Source: Vibrio sp. FE10 (GTDB lineage Bacteria; Pseudomonadota; Gammaproteobacteria; Enterobacterales; Vibrionaceae). Taken from it: DNA of 64,000 nucleotides. The notes beneath the pieces are model-generated. The model worked only from the letters and a program-made list of their open reading frames with translations, did no database searches and was not told the origin of the DNA. The translations under genes were made by a program, and so were the position numbers. The stretch is from positions 1,240,001 through 1,304,000 of the forward strand of contig NZ_AP028068.1 in assembly GCF_030297155.1 (NCBI RefSeq), written 5' to 3'. Shown here piece after piece: positions 45,036 through 54,965 of the stretch. Positions within the stretch are counted from its first letter, which is position 1; each line of letters opens with the position of its first letter.

Positions 45036-45106
45036 AGTGCGCTTCTTTGACGTTGTAAACGAGTTGCTTATTGGTTTTAGTATTGTTTAAGCATGAGACA
45101 TTTACA

Positions 45107-45133
45107 AAAAAGGCGCTAATAATTAGCGCCTTT
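45107..45133 (-). terminator. Intrinsic terminator of rnb
   Basis: GGCGCTAAT / ATTAGCGCC near-perfect palindrome with a T tract on the minus strand, 22 bp past the rnb stop. Confidence 0.88.
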
Positions 45134-45154
45134 AGAAGTGAACCCTATCAGATA

Positions 45155-47161
45155 TTAGGCTTCGGTTTCATTTGTTGTTTCAGGCTCGCTAGGCAAGTCC
45201 GCAAATACTTGTGTAGGCTTTGCTACCAAGTTACGGTTTTCCTGATTAACTTCTGAGAGAACTACTTCTAAAACGTCTCCCAGTTTGTATACCATTTCTT
45301 TATCGATAGATACAGTGCCCATATCACCGTTGCACTCTATTCTTTCTTTATTATTAAGAATGAGAGAGCCAGGGATAAACGCTGCTGCACCATTATCAAG
45401 TAAGCGCACGCGCATACCAGCACGGTTAATGTCGAAGATCTCTGCTTGGAAACGAGTTTCTTCAGCTGGAGCATTCGCTAGAGTACGAGCATACAACCAA
45501 TCGCCAACGTTACGTTCGGCCATACCGTGGTGACGGCGGTGCAGGGCAAGTTCATCACCGATTGTTTCGTCTGGTGTTTGAATTGGCGCTTTACCAAGGA
45601 TGTGAGCCTTAAGCATACGGTGGTTAATCATGTCACCGTATTTACGAATTGGAGATGTCCACGTCGCGTAAATGTCTAGTCCCATCGCGTAGTGTGGTGC
45701 AGGTTCATTGCTGATCTCGCTGTACGCTTGGAATTTACGAATACGGTTGTCGTAGTAGCTGTTGTCTAAAGAACCTAACCAACGACGCAGAGTAGCAAAA
45801 CCTTCCAGAGAGACTATCTGCTCTTCTGTAAACGGTGTTTCTGCTTCTGGGTTAACCAGTTCTAGAACGTCTGTTAATTTCTCAGCTTTAAAACCAGAGT
45901 GACAGTTAAAGACGCCTTGGTTAAAGCTTTCTTTTAGTACTCGGCCTGCACAGATGTTCGCGCTGATCATAGATTCTTCAACCAGCTTGTTCGCACTGCG
46001 ACGCATGTCTGCGTGGATAGCGACAACATCGTTATCTTCGCTAAGCTCAAAGCGGTAGTCAGGGCGGTCTGGGAACACAACTGCATTCGCTGAGCGCCAC
46101 GCTGAACGCGCTTGAGCAAATTGGTGAAGGTCAGAAACAATCGCAGCGATTTCTTCTGATGGTTGCCACTTCTCTGATGCGCCAGTTTCTAGCCAGTCAG
46201 ATACATTGTCGTAAGCAAGACGAGCGTGAGATTTGATGTTTGCAGCGAAGAAGTTAATGTCATCACCGATTACGCCATCTTTAGATACTGTTACCGTGCA
46301 GCAAAGTGCAGGGCGAACTTCGTTCTCTATTAGTGAACATAAGTTGTCAGCAAGATCACGAGGCAACATTGGAATGTTACGACCTGGAAGGTAAATAGTG
46401 AAACCACGCTCACGAGCCACTTTATCCATCGCATCATCTGGAGAGATGTAAGCCGTAGGGTCAGCAATCGCAATCGTCAGTTCAAAATCACCGTTCTCTT
46501 TCTTCTTCGCGTAAAGCGCATCGTCCATATCTTTTGTGCTTTCACCATCAATGGTCACAAAAGGGATGTGCGTCATGTCTACACGTTCAAGATCGGCGTC
46601 ATCGTTGATTAGCCAGTTGTCGATACCTTCAGGTTCGCTGTTTGGTAAGTCGTTTTGTGCCAGCGTTACCCACCAAGGGGCAATCTTGTCATCAGCATCT
46701 GTGATTTTCTCAGAGATTTGAGCCAAGAATCCGTTGTCACCTTTTAACGGGTGTTGAACGATATGAGCAACAACCCAGTCGCCTTCTTTTAGCATTTCAG
46801 GGTTTAGACCCTTCTTTGCTTTCGCTTTAAGTTGCAGCTTTTTCAGTTGCGGGTGATCAGGAACTACGTTCAAACGACCTTTAAACAACTTCACTCGAGC
46901 AATAAAACGAGTAAGGCCCTGTTCAATCAATTCCTCAGGCTCTGCTACTTCGCGATCTTTCTCGGTGCGAATGATGGCAATAACTTTGTCACCGTGTACA
47001 CATTTCTTCATGTATGGAGGTGGGATAAAGAAACTGGTCTTGTTATCGACTTCGAGAAAACCAAACCCTTTTTCAGTGGCTTTGATTGTACCTTCCTTTT
47101 TAGGGAGGGTTTCTTGGATTTGCTGTTTGAGTTGAGCGAGTAGAGGATTATCTTGAAACAT
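45155..47161 (-). CDS. rnb: Exoribonuclease II
   Basis: Processive 3'-5' exoribonuclease that degrades mRNA fragments; 668 aa with this start, close to E. coli RNase II (644). N-terminal cold-shock domains ([26 protein letters not shown]), the RNB catalytic domain with [17 protein letters not shown] (metal-binding Asp cluster) and the Tyr/Arg region [16 protein letters not shown], and a C-terminal S1 domain. The tail is acidic, unlike the basic tail of RNase R. The start chosen is the Met of [14 protein letters not shown], as in E. coli; a TTG eight codons upstream is possible. It is divergent from deaD. Confidence 0.95.
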   Translation of the reverse strand: MFQDNPLLAQLKQQIQETLPKKEGTIKATEKGFGFLEVDNKTSFFIPPPYMKKCVHGDKVIAIIRTEKDREVAEPEELIEQGLTRFIARVKLFKGRLNVVPDHPQLKKLQLKAKAKKGLNPEMLKEGDWVVAHIVQHPLKGDNGFLAQISEKITDADDKIAPWWVTLAQNDLPNSEPEGIDNWLINDDADLERVDMTHIPFVTIDGESTKDMDDALYAKKKENGDFELTIAIADPTAYISPDDAMDKVARERGFTIYLPGRNIPMLPRDLADNLCSLIENEVRPALCCTVTVSKDGVIGDDINFFAANIKSHARLAYDNVSDWLETGASEKWQPSEEIAAIVSDLHQFAQARSAWRSANAVVFPDRPDYRFELSEDNDVVAIHADMRRSANKLVEESMISANICAGRVLKESFNQGVFNCHSGFKAEKLTDVLELVNPEAETPFTEEQIVSLEGFATLRRWLGSLDNSYYDNRIRKFQAYSEISNEPAPHYAMGLDIYATWTSPIRKYGDMINHRMLKAHILGKAPIQTPDETIGDELALHRRHHGMAERNVGDWLYARTLANAPAEETRFQAEIFDINRAGMRVRLLDNGAAAFIPGSLILNNKERIECNGDMGTVSIDKEMVYKLGDVLEVVLSEVNQENRNLVAKPTQVFADLPSEPETTNETEA

Positions 47162-47553
47162 TTGACTTTTATCTATCGAGGACAATTGAGCACACTATAA
47201 TCATTGCGAGGCTTGATTACTACTGAAAGGCGAAGTGAGCGTAAATTAATTGCCCTCTTATTTAACTAGGTCAATTTGCTCGAAGTTTGGTGCTATGACG
47301 AGATATTCATCAAGTTTTGACGATATGATAGCCAGTATTGATGTAAAACCGAAAAATATGTGATGTATTTCAATTTTTTCTGGCTTTTTTTATGCATTTA
47401 GGGAATAATCCGCCTCCCTTAGACGTCCCTAATGGCTTGAAGTGTTTTATTACTGCTTCGTAACTCTGAATGGAATCAGTATCTGATTGGATCAGTATTG
47501 GAATTGATAGAGCTCCCGGGACCTTTTGTTTACTTATATATAGTGGGATCCCA
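47162..47553. other. Divergent control region between rnb and deaD
   Basis: 391 bp holding both promoters and, probably, a long 5' leader of deaD, as is common for cold-induced helicases. A TATAAT-like string occurs at 47196-47201 near the rnb start. Two in-frame upstream codons of deaD (47470 onward) are unlikely to be translated. No further gene is seen. Confidence 0.45.
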
Positions 47554-49560
47554 ATGTCCGAATCTGTAATTCAATTTAATGAATTAGCCCTTAACGATAA
47601 CATTCTTTCAGCTCTTGATAGCATGGGTTTCGTTTCTCCGACTCCAATCCAAGCAGCAGCTATTCCTCTTCTTCTTGAAGGCCGTGACGCACTAGGTAAA
47701 GCACAGACTGGTACTGGTAAAACAGCAGCATTCTCTCTGCCTTTACTTAACAAAATCAACCTGAACCAACACAAACCACAAGCAATCATCATGGCTCCTA
47801 CTCGTGAGCTAGCGATTCAAGTTGCTGCGGAAATCAAAAACTTAGGTCGTGACATCAACGGTCTTAAAGTTCTTGAAATCTACGGTGGTGCTTCAATTGT
47901 TGACCAAATGCGTGCTCTAAGCCGTGGTGCTCACATTGTTGTTGGTACTCCAGGTCGTGTTAAAGATTTACTAACTCGTGACCGTCTACACCTAGATGAA
48001 GCACATACATTTGTTCTTGATGAAGCAGATGAAATGCTGAAAATGGGCTTTGTAGATGACGTTACTTGGATCCTAGAGCAAGCTCCAGAAACTGCACAGC
48101 GTGTACTTTTCTCTGCAACTATGCCTCCAATGGTTAAGACTATTGTTGACCGTTACCTACGTAACCCGGCTAGAGTTGATGTTGCTGGTACTAACCACAC
48201 AGTTGACAAAGTAGCGCAGAATTACTGGGTTGTTAAAGGCGTAGAGAAAGACGAAGCAATGTCTCGTCTTCTTGAAACTGAAGAAACTGACGCGTCAATC
48301 GTATTCGTACGTACTCGTCAAGATACTGAGCGTCTAGCTGACTGGCTATCTGCACGTGGCTTCAAAGCTGCTGCACTGCACGGTGATATTCCTCAGTCTC
48401 TACGTGAGCGCACTGTTGATCACATCAAACAAGGTGTTATCGACATCCTAGTTGCAACTGACGTTGTAGCTCGTGGTCTTGATGTTCCACGTATCACTCA
48501 CGTATTCAACTACGACATCCCATTCGATGTTGAATCTTACATCCACCGTATCGGTCGTACTGGCCGTGCTGGACGTAAAGGTAAAGCGATCCTACTAGTT
48601 CGCACTAACCAAATTCGTATGCTTCGCACTATCGAGCGTGTAACTAAGTCTCAAATGGAAGAAATCCAACTTCCACAACGTGACGAAGTTGCTGCTGCAC
48701 GTGTTGCTAAGCTTGGCGCTGAGCTTGAAACTGAGAAAGAAAGCAAAGCTCTAGAAAACTTTGCAGGTCTTATCTCTACTCTGCAAGAGTCTCTAGAAGT
48801 TGATGCTGCTACTCTAGCTGCAATGCTTCTTAAGCGTCAGCAAGGTAAGAGCCCACTATTCTACGTTGGCGAAGACCCAATGATCGCTGCTATTGAGCGT
48901 GATAAGAACCGTCGCAAAGAGCGTCGTGAAGATCGTGACAATGGCCGTGACGGTGGGGGGCGTAACTTCAATACTCAAGATTGGGATACGTACCAACTAC
49001 AAGTTGGCCGTGAGCAAGGCGTTCAGGTTAAAGACATCGTTGGCGCACTAGCAAACGAACTAGGCCTAACTAAAGGTTCTATCGGTGCTATCAAGCTAGA
49101 CCAAGGTTCTACTTACGTTCAACTGCCAAAAGCAATGAACTCTGAAACTGCTGGTAAGCTAAGCAAACTTCGCATTCGTCAAAAAGAAGCTGGCGCTGTA
49201 GTTGTTGATTTCAACGACTTCCGTGAGCCTCGTCGTGGCGGCGGCGGTCGTGATGGCAACCGCGGCGGTCGTGATGGCGGTCGTGGCGGTCGTGATGGCG
49301 GCGGCTACCGTGGTAACCGTGAAGGCGGTAATCGCGAAGGTGGTAACCGTGAAGGTGGCAATGGCGGTCGTGGTGGCTACCGTGGCAACCGTGACGGCGC
49401 ACGTGATGGTAACTCTGCTGGTGGTCGTGATGGCGAACGTCGTTTTGACCGTAACCGTGGTGGCGATCACCGTGGTAACCACCGTGGCGAACGTGGCCAT
49501 GGCAACGCAGCAGGCAATGGCGGCAACCGCGGTCGTCGTCCAGAGCGCAGCGAAGGTTAA
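47554..49560 (+). CDS. deaD: Cold-shock DEAD-box RNA helicase DeaD/CsdA
   Basis: RNA helicase for ribosome assembly and cold-adapted mRNA decay; 668 aa. Q motif TPIQAAAIP, Walker A AQTGTGKTA, PTRELA, TPGR, DEAD, SAT, ARGLDV and HRIGRTGRAG are all present. A DbpA-like RNA-binding domain follows (VGREQGVQVKDIVGALANE, about 490-570), and the tail of about 100 residues is a Gly/Arg/Asn-rich low-complexity region with RDGG, REGGN and RGNR repeats. The start is ATG 47554 (MSESVIQFNELAL) with GGGA upstream; an open frame of 28 codons before it is not homologous. Confidence 0.96.
   Translation: MSESVIQFNELALNDNILSALDSMGFVSPTPIQAAAIPLLLEGRDALGKAQTGTGKTAAFSLPLLNKINLNQHKPQAIIMAPTRELAIQVAAEIKNLGRDINGLKVLEIYGGASIVDQMRALSRGAHIVVGTPGRVKDLLTRDRLHLDEAHTFVLDEADEMLKMGFVDDVTWILEQAPETAQRVLFSATMPPMVKTIVDRYLRNPARVDVAGTNHTVDKVAQNYWVVKGVEKDEAMSRLLETEETDASIVFVRTRQDTERLADWLSARGFKAAALHGDIPQSLRERTVDHIKQGVIDILVATDVVARGLDVPRITHVFNYDIPFDVESYIHRIGRTGRAGRKGKAILLVRTNQIRMLRTIERVTKSQMEEIQLPQRDEVAAARVAKLGAELETEKESKALENFAGLISTLQESLEVDAATLAAMLLKRQQGKSPLFYVGEDPMIAAIERDKNRRKERREDRDNGRDGGGRNFNTQDWDTYQLQVGREQGVQVKDIVGALANELGLTKGSIGAIKLDQGSTYVQLPKAMNSETAGKLSKLRIRQKEAGAVVVDFNDFREPRRGGGGRDGNRGGRDGGRGGRDGGGYRGNREGGNREGGNREGGNGGRGGYRGNRDGARDGNSAGGRDGERRFDRNRGGDHRGNHRGERGHGNAAGNGGNRGRRPERSEG
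49203..49557 (+). repeat. Low-complexity Gly/Arg/Asn/Asp coding repeats in the deaD tail
   Basis: Short coding repeats such as GGTCGTGATGGC and GGTAACCGTGAAGG recur, giving RGG-like RDGG, REGGN and RGNR units. Such tails bind RNA non-specifically and can promote condensation. The DNA repeats could change in copy number. Confidence 0.8.
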
Positions 49561-49630
49561 TCAGTCTTTAATTTAAGCTGAAGCTTACAAGCCAAGTGCT
49601 TATAAACGAACAGCTTAAACACTGAATTTA

Positions 49631-49658
49631 AAAGCCGAGCATTATGCTCGGCTTTTTT
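49631..49658 (+). terminator. Intrinsic terminator of deaD
   Basis: AAAGCCGAGCAT / ATGCTCGGCTTT hairpin followed by T run. Confidence 0.9.
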
Positions 49659-49659
49659 G

Positions 49660-50324
49660 TGCCTGCTATTTTATTTTTCGCGCCTGTAGCACGTCCTAAG
49701 CCCAAGATTAGATAATGCCTTGTATCACAAGACAACCACAGTCAGATGCACTTAAAGCGTTGTTTAGGATGTTTCGTTTGGGGATATGGAAGCGGCACGC
49801 TGTCTAGCAAAAGAAATGAACAGCTATAATGAAAATGAAAACAGACTTTGAAGTAAGAACTGCTCAACCGTTCGATCCGAATAAGTGAGATCTTGAAATG
49901 CTGAGATGAAGTTAAACGCTTGAAAATCTATTAGCGGATATTGGCAACCAACAGATCTATATTTAAGTGTCGGGCTGAATTTTTTGAACTCGCAGCGTAG
50001 AGAGAGAGCCTGTTTTTTGGCTTTATAAGCTTAATCCATGAACTGAGTTCCTGGATAATCTTTCAATACCGGCTGACTTTGTTCTCAATGTGGTTTAGTT
50101 AAACCTATCAGCCTCATAAGTACATTTGCTTCATCTAATTCAACTATTTTTTAATTTTCGTTCTCGAAAGAAATGAATTGATGACTAAGATCAACTTAAT
50201 TGTGTTCATTTGGTGGTTTTTGCAAAACAAAAGTTGAAAGATTAAAAAATTATTGAATAATAGACTTAACTAAAATTGAAGCGCAAACTTCACTAAATTC
50301 GTACTGAAACAGGATCCATATCCA
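49660..50324. other. 665-bp region upstream of ackA without a gene
   Basis: Only short open frames without ribosome sites are found. The last ~180 bp are AT-rich and should contain the ackA promoter. TTGAT and ATCAA occur at 50178 and 50190 but are 7 bp apart rather than the 4 bp of an FNR site. A weak AGCC / GGCT hairpin with a T-rich loop sits near 50007-50022. The length is unusual for this gene-dense window and could hold an sRNA. Confidence 0.4.
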
Positions 50325-51518
50325 ATGTCTAATTCGTTTGTTCTGGTTATTAACTCGGGTAGTTCTTCCCTTAAATTTGCTGTCATTGATTCTGTTTCTG
50401 GTGACGCAGTATTAAGTGGCTTAGGGGAGTGTTTTGGTCTTGAAGATGCTCGTATGAGCTGGAAGCATCAAGGTCAGAAAACAGAAATTGCTATTCAAGG
50501 TGAGGGTAACCACCACAAAATTGCCATTGGCAAATTGGTTGGCCTGATGGAAGACTTAGGCTTCACAGCTGATATCGTGGCTATCGGTCACCGTATCGTT
50601 CACGGTGGTGAGAAGTTCACTCAAACTGTTCGTATTACTGAAGAAGTAACAAGTGAGATTGAAAGCCTATCTGATTTAGCTCCACTTCATAACCCAGCAG
50701 GTGCTATCGGTATCCGTGCTGCAATTGAAGCTTTCCCTTCTCTACCTCAGTTCGCTGTGTTTGATACTGCTTTCCACCAAACAATGCCACAACGTGCATT
50801 TACAGGTGCAATCGCAAAAGAGCTATACACAGACTTCGGTGTTCGTCGCTACGGTTTCCACGGTACTAGCCACTACTTCGTTAGCCGTGAAGCAGCAAAA
50901 ATGGTCAACAAGTCAGTTGAAGAATCTAGCTTCATCTCGGTTCACCTAGGCAACGGCGCTTCTGTATGTGCTATCAAAGACGGTAACAGTGTTGATACTT
51001 CAATGGGCTTCACACCGCTTTCTGGCCTAATGATGGGCACACGTTGTGGTGACTTAGACCCAGGTATCATCGAGTACCTACTTAAGAAAGGTTGGTCACA
51101 AGAGCAAGTCTTCAACTCTCTTAACAAGGAGTCTGGCTTCCTAGGTGTGTCTGGTCTTACGAGCGATGCTCGTGGCATTTTAGAAGCAATGGAAGAGGGC
51201 CATGAAGGCGCTAAGCTTGCATTTGAAGTGTTTACTTACCGCGTAGCGAAATACGTTGCTTCTTACCTTGCAACGCTAGATTCTTTAGACGGCATCATCT
51301 TCACAGGCGGTATTGGTGAGAACTCTCTACCAATTCGTCGCGAGATCCTAAACAACCTTAAGATTCTTGGTTTTGTTGAAGATGTAGCAGGCAATGAAGC
51401 AGCTCGTTTTGGCGCTGAAGGCATCATCGCTAAATCAGAAATGTTAGACGCTGTAGCAATGGTTATTCCAACCAACGAAGAATTCGTTATCGCTCAACAG
51501 TCGGTAGAACTTCTATAA
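50325..51518 (+). CDS. ackA: Acetate kinase
   Basis: Converts acetyl phosphate and ADP to acetate and ATP, and the reverse; 397 aa, full length. Motifs: LVINSGSSSLKFAV (N-terminal kinase signature), IVHGGEKFT, GFHGTSHYFV, VHLGNGASVCAI, MGTRCGDLDPG and IIFTGGIGENS. No pta gene is adjacent, so this is likely a second copy separate from the usual ackA-pta operon, or one working with a distant Pta. A terminator follows at 51551. The name is secure; paralogue status is inference. Confidence 0.96.
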   Translation: MSNSFVLVINSGSSSLKFAVIDSVSGDAVLSGLGECFGLEDARMSWKHQGQKTEIAIQGEGNHHKIAIGKLVGLMEDLGFTADIVAIGHRIVHGGEKFTQTVRITEEVTSEIESLSDLAPLHNPAGAIGIRAAIEAFPSLPQFAVFDTAFHQTMPQRAFTGAIAKELYTDFGVRRYGFHGTSHYFVSREAAKMVNKSVEESSFISVHLGNGASVCAIKDGNSVDTSMGFTPLSGLMMGTRCGDLDPGIIEYLLKKGWSQEQVFNSLNKESGFLGVSGLTSDARGILEAMEEGHEGAKLAFEVFTYRVAKYVASYLATLDSLDGIIFTGGIGENSLPIRREILNNLKILGFVEDVAGNEAARFGAEGIIAKSEMLDAVAMVIPTNEEFVIAQQSVELL

Positions 51519-51550
51519 TCGAAGCTAAAGTCTAAGCAAGACAAATATTG

Positions 51551-51580
51551 AAAAGCGAGCCCAAGTGGCTCGCTTTTTTG
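51551..51580 (+). terminator. Intrinsic terminator of ackA
   Basis: AAAAGCGAGCC / GGCTCGCTTTT stem with a 5-nt loop and T run, 32 bp past the stop. Confidence 0.9.
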
Positions 51581-51699
51581 TGTCCAATAAAGATGCGTCT
51601 TAACTCTTTAACAGAGGTCATAGCCCACATGACCATCATCGAACGCTTTTAGAACAGAGTTTCAATTACAACTCATTTGGTACTCTGGAAGAGTTAAGG

Positions 51700-51915
51700 T
51701 TATTTAACCTCTGAGCGGTAGTTGGGATCCGTCCAGCATCGAGGTAACTCTTCACCTGACATAAACACCAGTTCGGACTTTTTAAACATCTCAGGGTCTT
51801 GCTGTTCTTCACTTGCTTGAAACCGACCTTCGATACTGTCTTGAAATAAGTTGGTCAATTTGGTCATTTCAGTAACATCTACGAGGTCACCGCTCTTTTT
51901 CTCTTTTAGAAACAT
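51700..51915 (-). CDS. Hypothetical small protein, 71 aa
   Basis: Small acidic soluble protein (MFLKEKKSGDLVDV at the start, LPRCWTDPNYRSEVK at the end). The ATG at the complement of 51913-51915 follows GAGGG at good spacing; a TTG five codons upstream is less likely. One Cys, no membrane span, no known domain. It is divergent from the cysteine synthase family gene. Confidence 0.72.
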   Translation of the reverse strand: MFLKEKKSGDLVDVTEMTKLTNLFQDSIEGRFQASEEQQDPEMFKKSELVFMSGEELPRCWTDPNYRSEVK

Positions 51916-52086
51916 TTTATGTACCCTCAATCTAATCGATTACCCCTAATTATAATTGTTATTTAGAAAATGAGAGTCTTTTCAATTCCTGCGCTCCTTG
52001 ACTAAGCAAACCTCAGAGCTACGCTTATGGTCATCGACAATCCAATCGATGAACAAACTCATCCTCAGCAAATAAATGGAGTCGCG

Positions 52087-53136
52087 ATGTCATCTGTCCA
52101 CGTTGCAAATAATCTCAGTGAACTCATTGGCGATACCGATCTTGTTAGAATCAACAGTCTTTCAGAGGTTTCAGGTTGTGAGATTCTTATTAAGTGCGAA
52201 CACCAGAACCCGGGTGGTTCGATTAAAGATAGAGCGGCTCTTCAGCTTGTTAAGGATGCAGTAGAAGCTGGCAAACTTAAGCCGGGAATGACAATCGTCG
52301 AAGGTACTGCGGGAAATACGGGGATTGGCCTTGCTCTAGTGGCTAAATCCCTCGGTTATAAAATGTTGGTGGTGATGCCAAAAGGACAAGCACAAGAGAA
52401 AGAGCGCATGATCTCGCTTTATAACGCTGAATTGTTATTGGTCGACCCTTGTCCTTTTGCACATCCTGAACACTTTTATCACACGGCCAAGCGGATTGGT
52501 GTCGAAAATGAGAATTATTGGTGGGCAGATCAGTTCGAAAATCTCAGTAATTATCGAGCGCACTATTTAAATACTGGACCGGAGATCTGGCAGCAAACAC
52601 AAGGTAATATTGATGCTCTAGTTTCAGTGGTTGGGACTGGGGGAACCATTGCCGGAAACTCACATTACCTATCTGAGCAGCAACCCAATCTCGAAACTTG
52701 GTTAGTTGACCCAAATGGGTCTGGCATTTATTCGTTCCTACGTAATGGGCAGTATCAATCAACGGGAAGCTCGTTCACAGAAGGTATAGGGATCATGCGA
52801 ACGGTTGAAAATTTCAGGCAGGCAAAAATCAATCGTGCAATCACGCTTCCCGATCAGGATTTGGTTACGATATCCCGCCTTGTTGCGGAACATGACGGTA
52901 TTCTTCTAGGAAGCAGTTCATCATTGAACGTAGCAGGAGCGCTATACGCTGCGGCTAGAATGGGGAAAGGGAAAACCATCGTTACATTTAGCTGTGACCT
53001 TGCTGAGCGATCGTATTCGAAGCTGCACAACGAAGCGTTTCTGAAAGAAAAAGAGATACAGCTTAATAAAGAAAACCTTTCTCAACTATGGGCTCGTTAT
53101 CAAGCGGAAGATGGCAGTATGGTCGTCAACGTATAG
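52087..53136 (+). CDS. Cysteine synthase family PLP enzyme
   Basis: 349 aa fold type II PLP enzyme of the CysK/CysM group, making cysteine from O-acetylserine (or a related beta-replacement). The PLP lysine is in NPGGSIKDRAA, the substrate loop in EGTAGNTGIGLAL, the phosphate cup in VVGTGGTIAGNSHYL, and the C-terminal Ser of the PLP ring contact in LLGSSSSLN. The start is ATG 52087 with GGAG 5 nt upstream, which begins the homology; the frame opens 20 codons earlier without a good ribosome site. It is longer than typical CysM by a C-terminal ~30 residues. CysK versus CysM is not decided. Confidence 0.88.
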   Translation: MSSVHVANNLSELIGDTDLVRINSLSEVSGCEILIKCEHQNPGGSIKDRAALQLVKDAVEAGKLKPGMTIVEGTAGNTGIGLALVAKSLGYKMLVVMPKGQAQEKERMISLYNAELLLVDPCPFAHPEHFYHTAKRIGVENENYWWADQFENLSNYRAHYLNTGPEIWQQTQGNIDALVSVVGTGGTIAGNSHYLSEQQPNLETWLVDPNGSGIYSFLRNGQYQSTGSSFTEGIGIMRTVENFRQAKINRAITLPDQDLVTISRLVAEHDGILLGSSSSLNVAGALYAAARMGKGKTIVTFSCDLAERSYSKLHNEAFLKEKEIQLNKENLSQLWARYQAEDGSMVVNV

Positions 53137-53314
53137 TGTCGCAATGAGATGATGTCCCTAGTGAGCTAAGCCTTAAATTTATCAGTAGTCATCATGGGGA
53201 TCTGTACTTGGTACAAATATTCAGATCGAATCAGTCTCAGGTTGTGATTGAGATAGTATTTTGCTACAAAACGCGCATAATCTCGCTATACAACATTTAA
53301 AGAAGAAATTACCT

Positions 53315-53701
53315 ATGACTAGCTTTCAATACTACTTTCACCAACTGCCTTGCTTCGACTGTAAAAAAACGACGGTAAGTACTGATCTTGGTTGGTTAAC
53401 GCCTGCGATGAAAGAGGATGCTATCGCTCAGCTGACAGCGACTCTTGCGCAAGGTGAGGTTACGCCAGATCTTTCAACAAACGTGGTTTGTACTAAAGAT
53501 GAAGCTCGCGAGTACTTATTGCTGAACTTCTTCGGCTATTCAGAAGAAGAGCTAGCAAGCGACATTGAAGCGGATGACGAAAAAGAAGTCGCGGATGAAA
53601 TCGCAGAGCTACTGGAAGAAGGTAAAGACACAATCACCTTCGAACATGAAATTGCGCTTCAGTGCTGTGCTGACTGTGATGTTGAAGAAGAGTCAAACTA
53701 A
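53315..53701 (+). CDS. Hypothetical acidic protein with CxxC-type motifs, 128 aa
   Basis: Not recognised. It starts MTSFQYYFHQLPCFDC at ATG 53315, preceded by AAGAAGAAA; the upstream in-frame ATG is less likely. Two Cys clusters, CFDCKKT near the N-terminus and CCADCD at the C-terminus, could bind zinc together. The region between is strongly acidic (DIEADDEKEVADEIAELLEEG). Monocistronic, ending near the bidirectional terminator at 53771. Confidence 0.72.
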   Translation: MTSFQYYFHQLPCFDCKKTTVSTDLGWLTPAMKEDAIAQLTATLAQGEVTPDLSTNVVCTKDEAREYLLLNFFGYSEEELASDIEADDEKEVADEIAELLEEGKDTITFEHEIALQCCADCDVEEESN

Positions 53702-53770
53702 GCATTTGTATTCGAGTGCACGTATTGATGTAGATATATCCATTAATACAGTGTGATGTTTCAGATGATT

Positions 53771-53808
53771 AAAGGCGTTAGCGAATTGAAGTTCGCTAAC
53801 GCCTTTTT
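53771..53808. terminator. Bidirectional intrinsic terminator
   Basis: AAAGGCGTTAGCGAA / TTCGCTAACGCCTTT stem of about 14 bp, between the convergent 128-aa gene and the LysR gene. Confidence 0.9.
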
Positions 53809-53821
53809 TATCTCTAGGTCG

Positions 53822-54754
53822 TTAAGACTTTTGAGTTTCTATAATGCCTTGCTCGCTCAATTGAGAAAGGATCTCTGCGGTTTTCTCGCGGAATAAATCT
53901 CTTAGCAAGCGAACAGTTGGTGTGATGGATTGACGACTTGGGCACACTAACCACAGCTCGGTTGGGGTTGGCTTAAATTCAGGCATGACTTTCACCACTT
54001 CGCCAGAGAGCAGATGGCTCGACATATCTAAACAAGACTTTATTGCCATGCCTTTCCCTGCCACACACCAACGTCTAACAAGGTCAGCATCGTTCGATGC
54101 GCGATTCCCTTTCAGCTTCACTTTATGATCTTGCTTGCCATCATTAAACACCCATTCATCTTGCAACATATCATGCAGCTGATACAGCAAACCGTTGTGC
54201 TCAGCTAAGTCGCTCGGTTGGCTTGGCGTTCCCATCTCAGTTAAATATTCAGGGGCTGCGCACAATATTCTCGGCACATCGCAGATCTTGAAACCATACA
54301 TGTTTGCGTCGGTCGGAGAGCCGTAACGCAGCGCCATATCAACGGAATCACGATAAAAATCGATGTTGCTGTCACTGATGCTGGTGCGAAGTGTCGCTTT
54401 TGGGTATTCAAGCAGAAATTCATCAAGCCAAGGAGTAATGAGGTTACGTCCTAAATCCGAAGAAAGCGCGATGCGGATTTCTCCATCCAAAATACCTAGC
54501 TCTTCACGCATGTTGAGCTTGGCTTGCTCCAATATTTTCAAGGCTTGTTCGCACTCCGGTAAATAACGTTCGCCTGCTGAAGATAGCCTTAAATGACGAG
54601 TGGTTCTTACAAACAATTCAGCACCCAGTGCGGCTTCAACACGTTTGACGGCTGCGCTCGCGGTTGCGGTGCGCATGTCTAGGTTGGTGGCTGCTGCGGT
54701 GATACTACGAAACTCCGCCACCTTTAAGATGACCCGCAAGTCTTCAAGAAGCAT
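53822..54754 (-). CDS. LysR-family transcriptional regulator
   Basis: 310 aa. N-terminal winged helix (LEDLRVILKVAEFRSITAAATNLDMRTATASAAVKRVEAALGAELF, with the typical EAALG recognition part) and a C-terminal periplasmic-binding-like effector domain (about 90-300). It is divergent from the OpuAC-type gene and shares the 211-bp spacer that contains a TTGAA-N5-TTCAA palindrome, a T-N11-A LysR box. The same box recurs before the next gene along, so both are probable targets. Effector unknown. Confidence 0.9.
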   Translation of the reverse strand: MLLEDLRVILKVAEFRSITAAATNLDMRTATASAAVKRVEAALGAELFVRTTRHLRLSSAGERYLPECEQALKILEQAKLNMREELGILDGEIRIALSSDLGRNLITPWLDEFLLEYPKATLRTSISDSNIDFYRDSVDMALRYGSPTDANMYGFKICDVPRILCAAPEYLTEMGTPSQPSDLAEHNGLLYQLHDMLQDEWVFNDGKQDHKVKLKGNRASNDADLVRRWCVAGKGMAIKSCLDMSSHLLSGEVVKVMPEFKPTPTELWLVCPSRQSITPTVRLLRDLFREKTAEILSQLSEQGIIETQKS

Positions 54755-54878
54755 TTTATCTACCTGTGTTTGATAATGTTCTAAACATTGTATTGAAATC
54801 TTTGCTAATCACAAAGCGGCTTAATCCTGACTTACCCCCTTTTAAGCTAACTTTATACGCTCAATTACCAAAATATAT

Positions 54879-54901
54879 TTGAAAATCATTCAAATATTAG
54901 G
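54879..54901. promoter_or_regulatory. LysR-box-like palindrome before the OpuAC-type gene
   Basis: TTGAAAATCATTCAA (54879-54893) is a TTGAA-N5-TTCAA palindrome followed by ATTAGGC. It lies in the divergent LysR spacer, 72 bp before the OpuAC-type start. Confidence 0.6.
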
Positions 54902-54965
54902 CTGTTTTTCACTGTTTTTTAGCCATGTACTATCTCTATCAAGCCGAACAAAAGGGGATAACAAC

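Noticed and set aside
49159..49576. Long Thr/Ala- or Val/Ala-rich frames in the deaD tail
   Set aside because: Alternative-frame translations of the Gly/Arg repeats; low complexity and no independent start signal.
49786..49914. Two tiny frames (about 20 codons) in the ackA upstream region
   Set aside because: No ribosome sites and too short to judge; not reported as genes.
50178..50194. FNR-like TTGAT...ATCAA before ackA
   Set aside because: The half-sites are 7 bp apart; FNR sites need a 4-bp spacer.
54879..54965. TTG-started extension of the OpuAC-type protein resembling a signal peptide
   Set aside because: It overlaps the LysR-box palindrome, which also occurs in non-coding DNA before 55916, and the internal ATG has a GGGG ribosome site.
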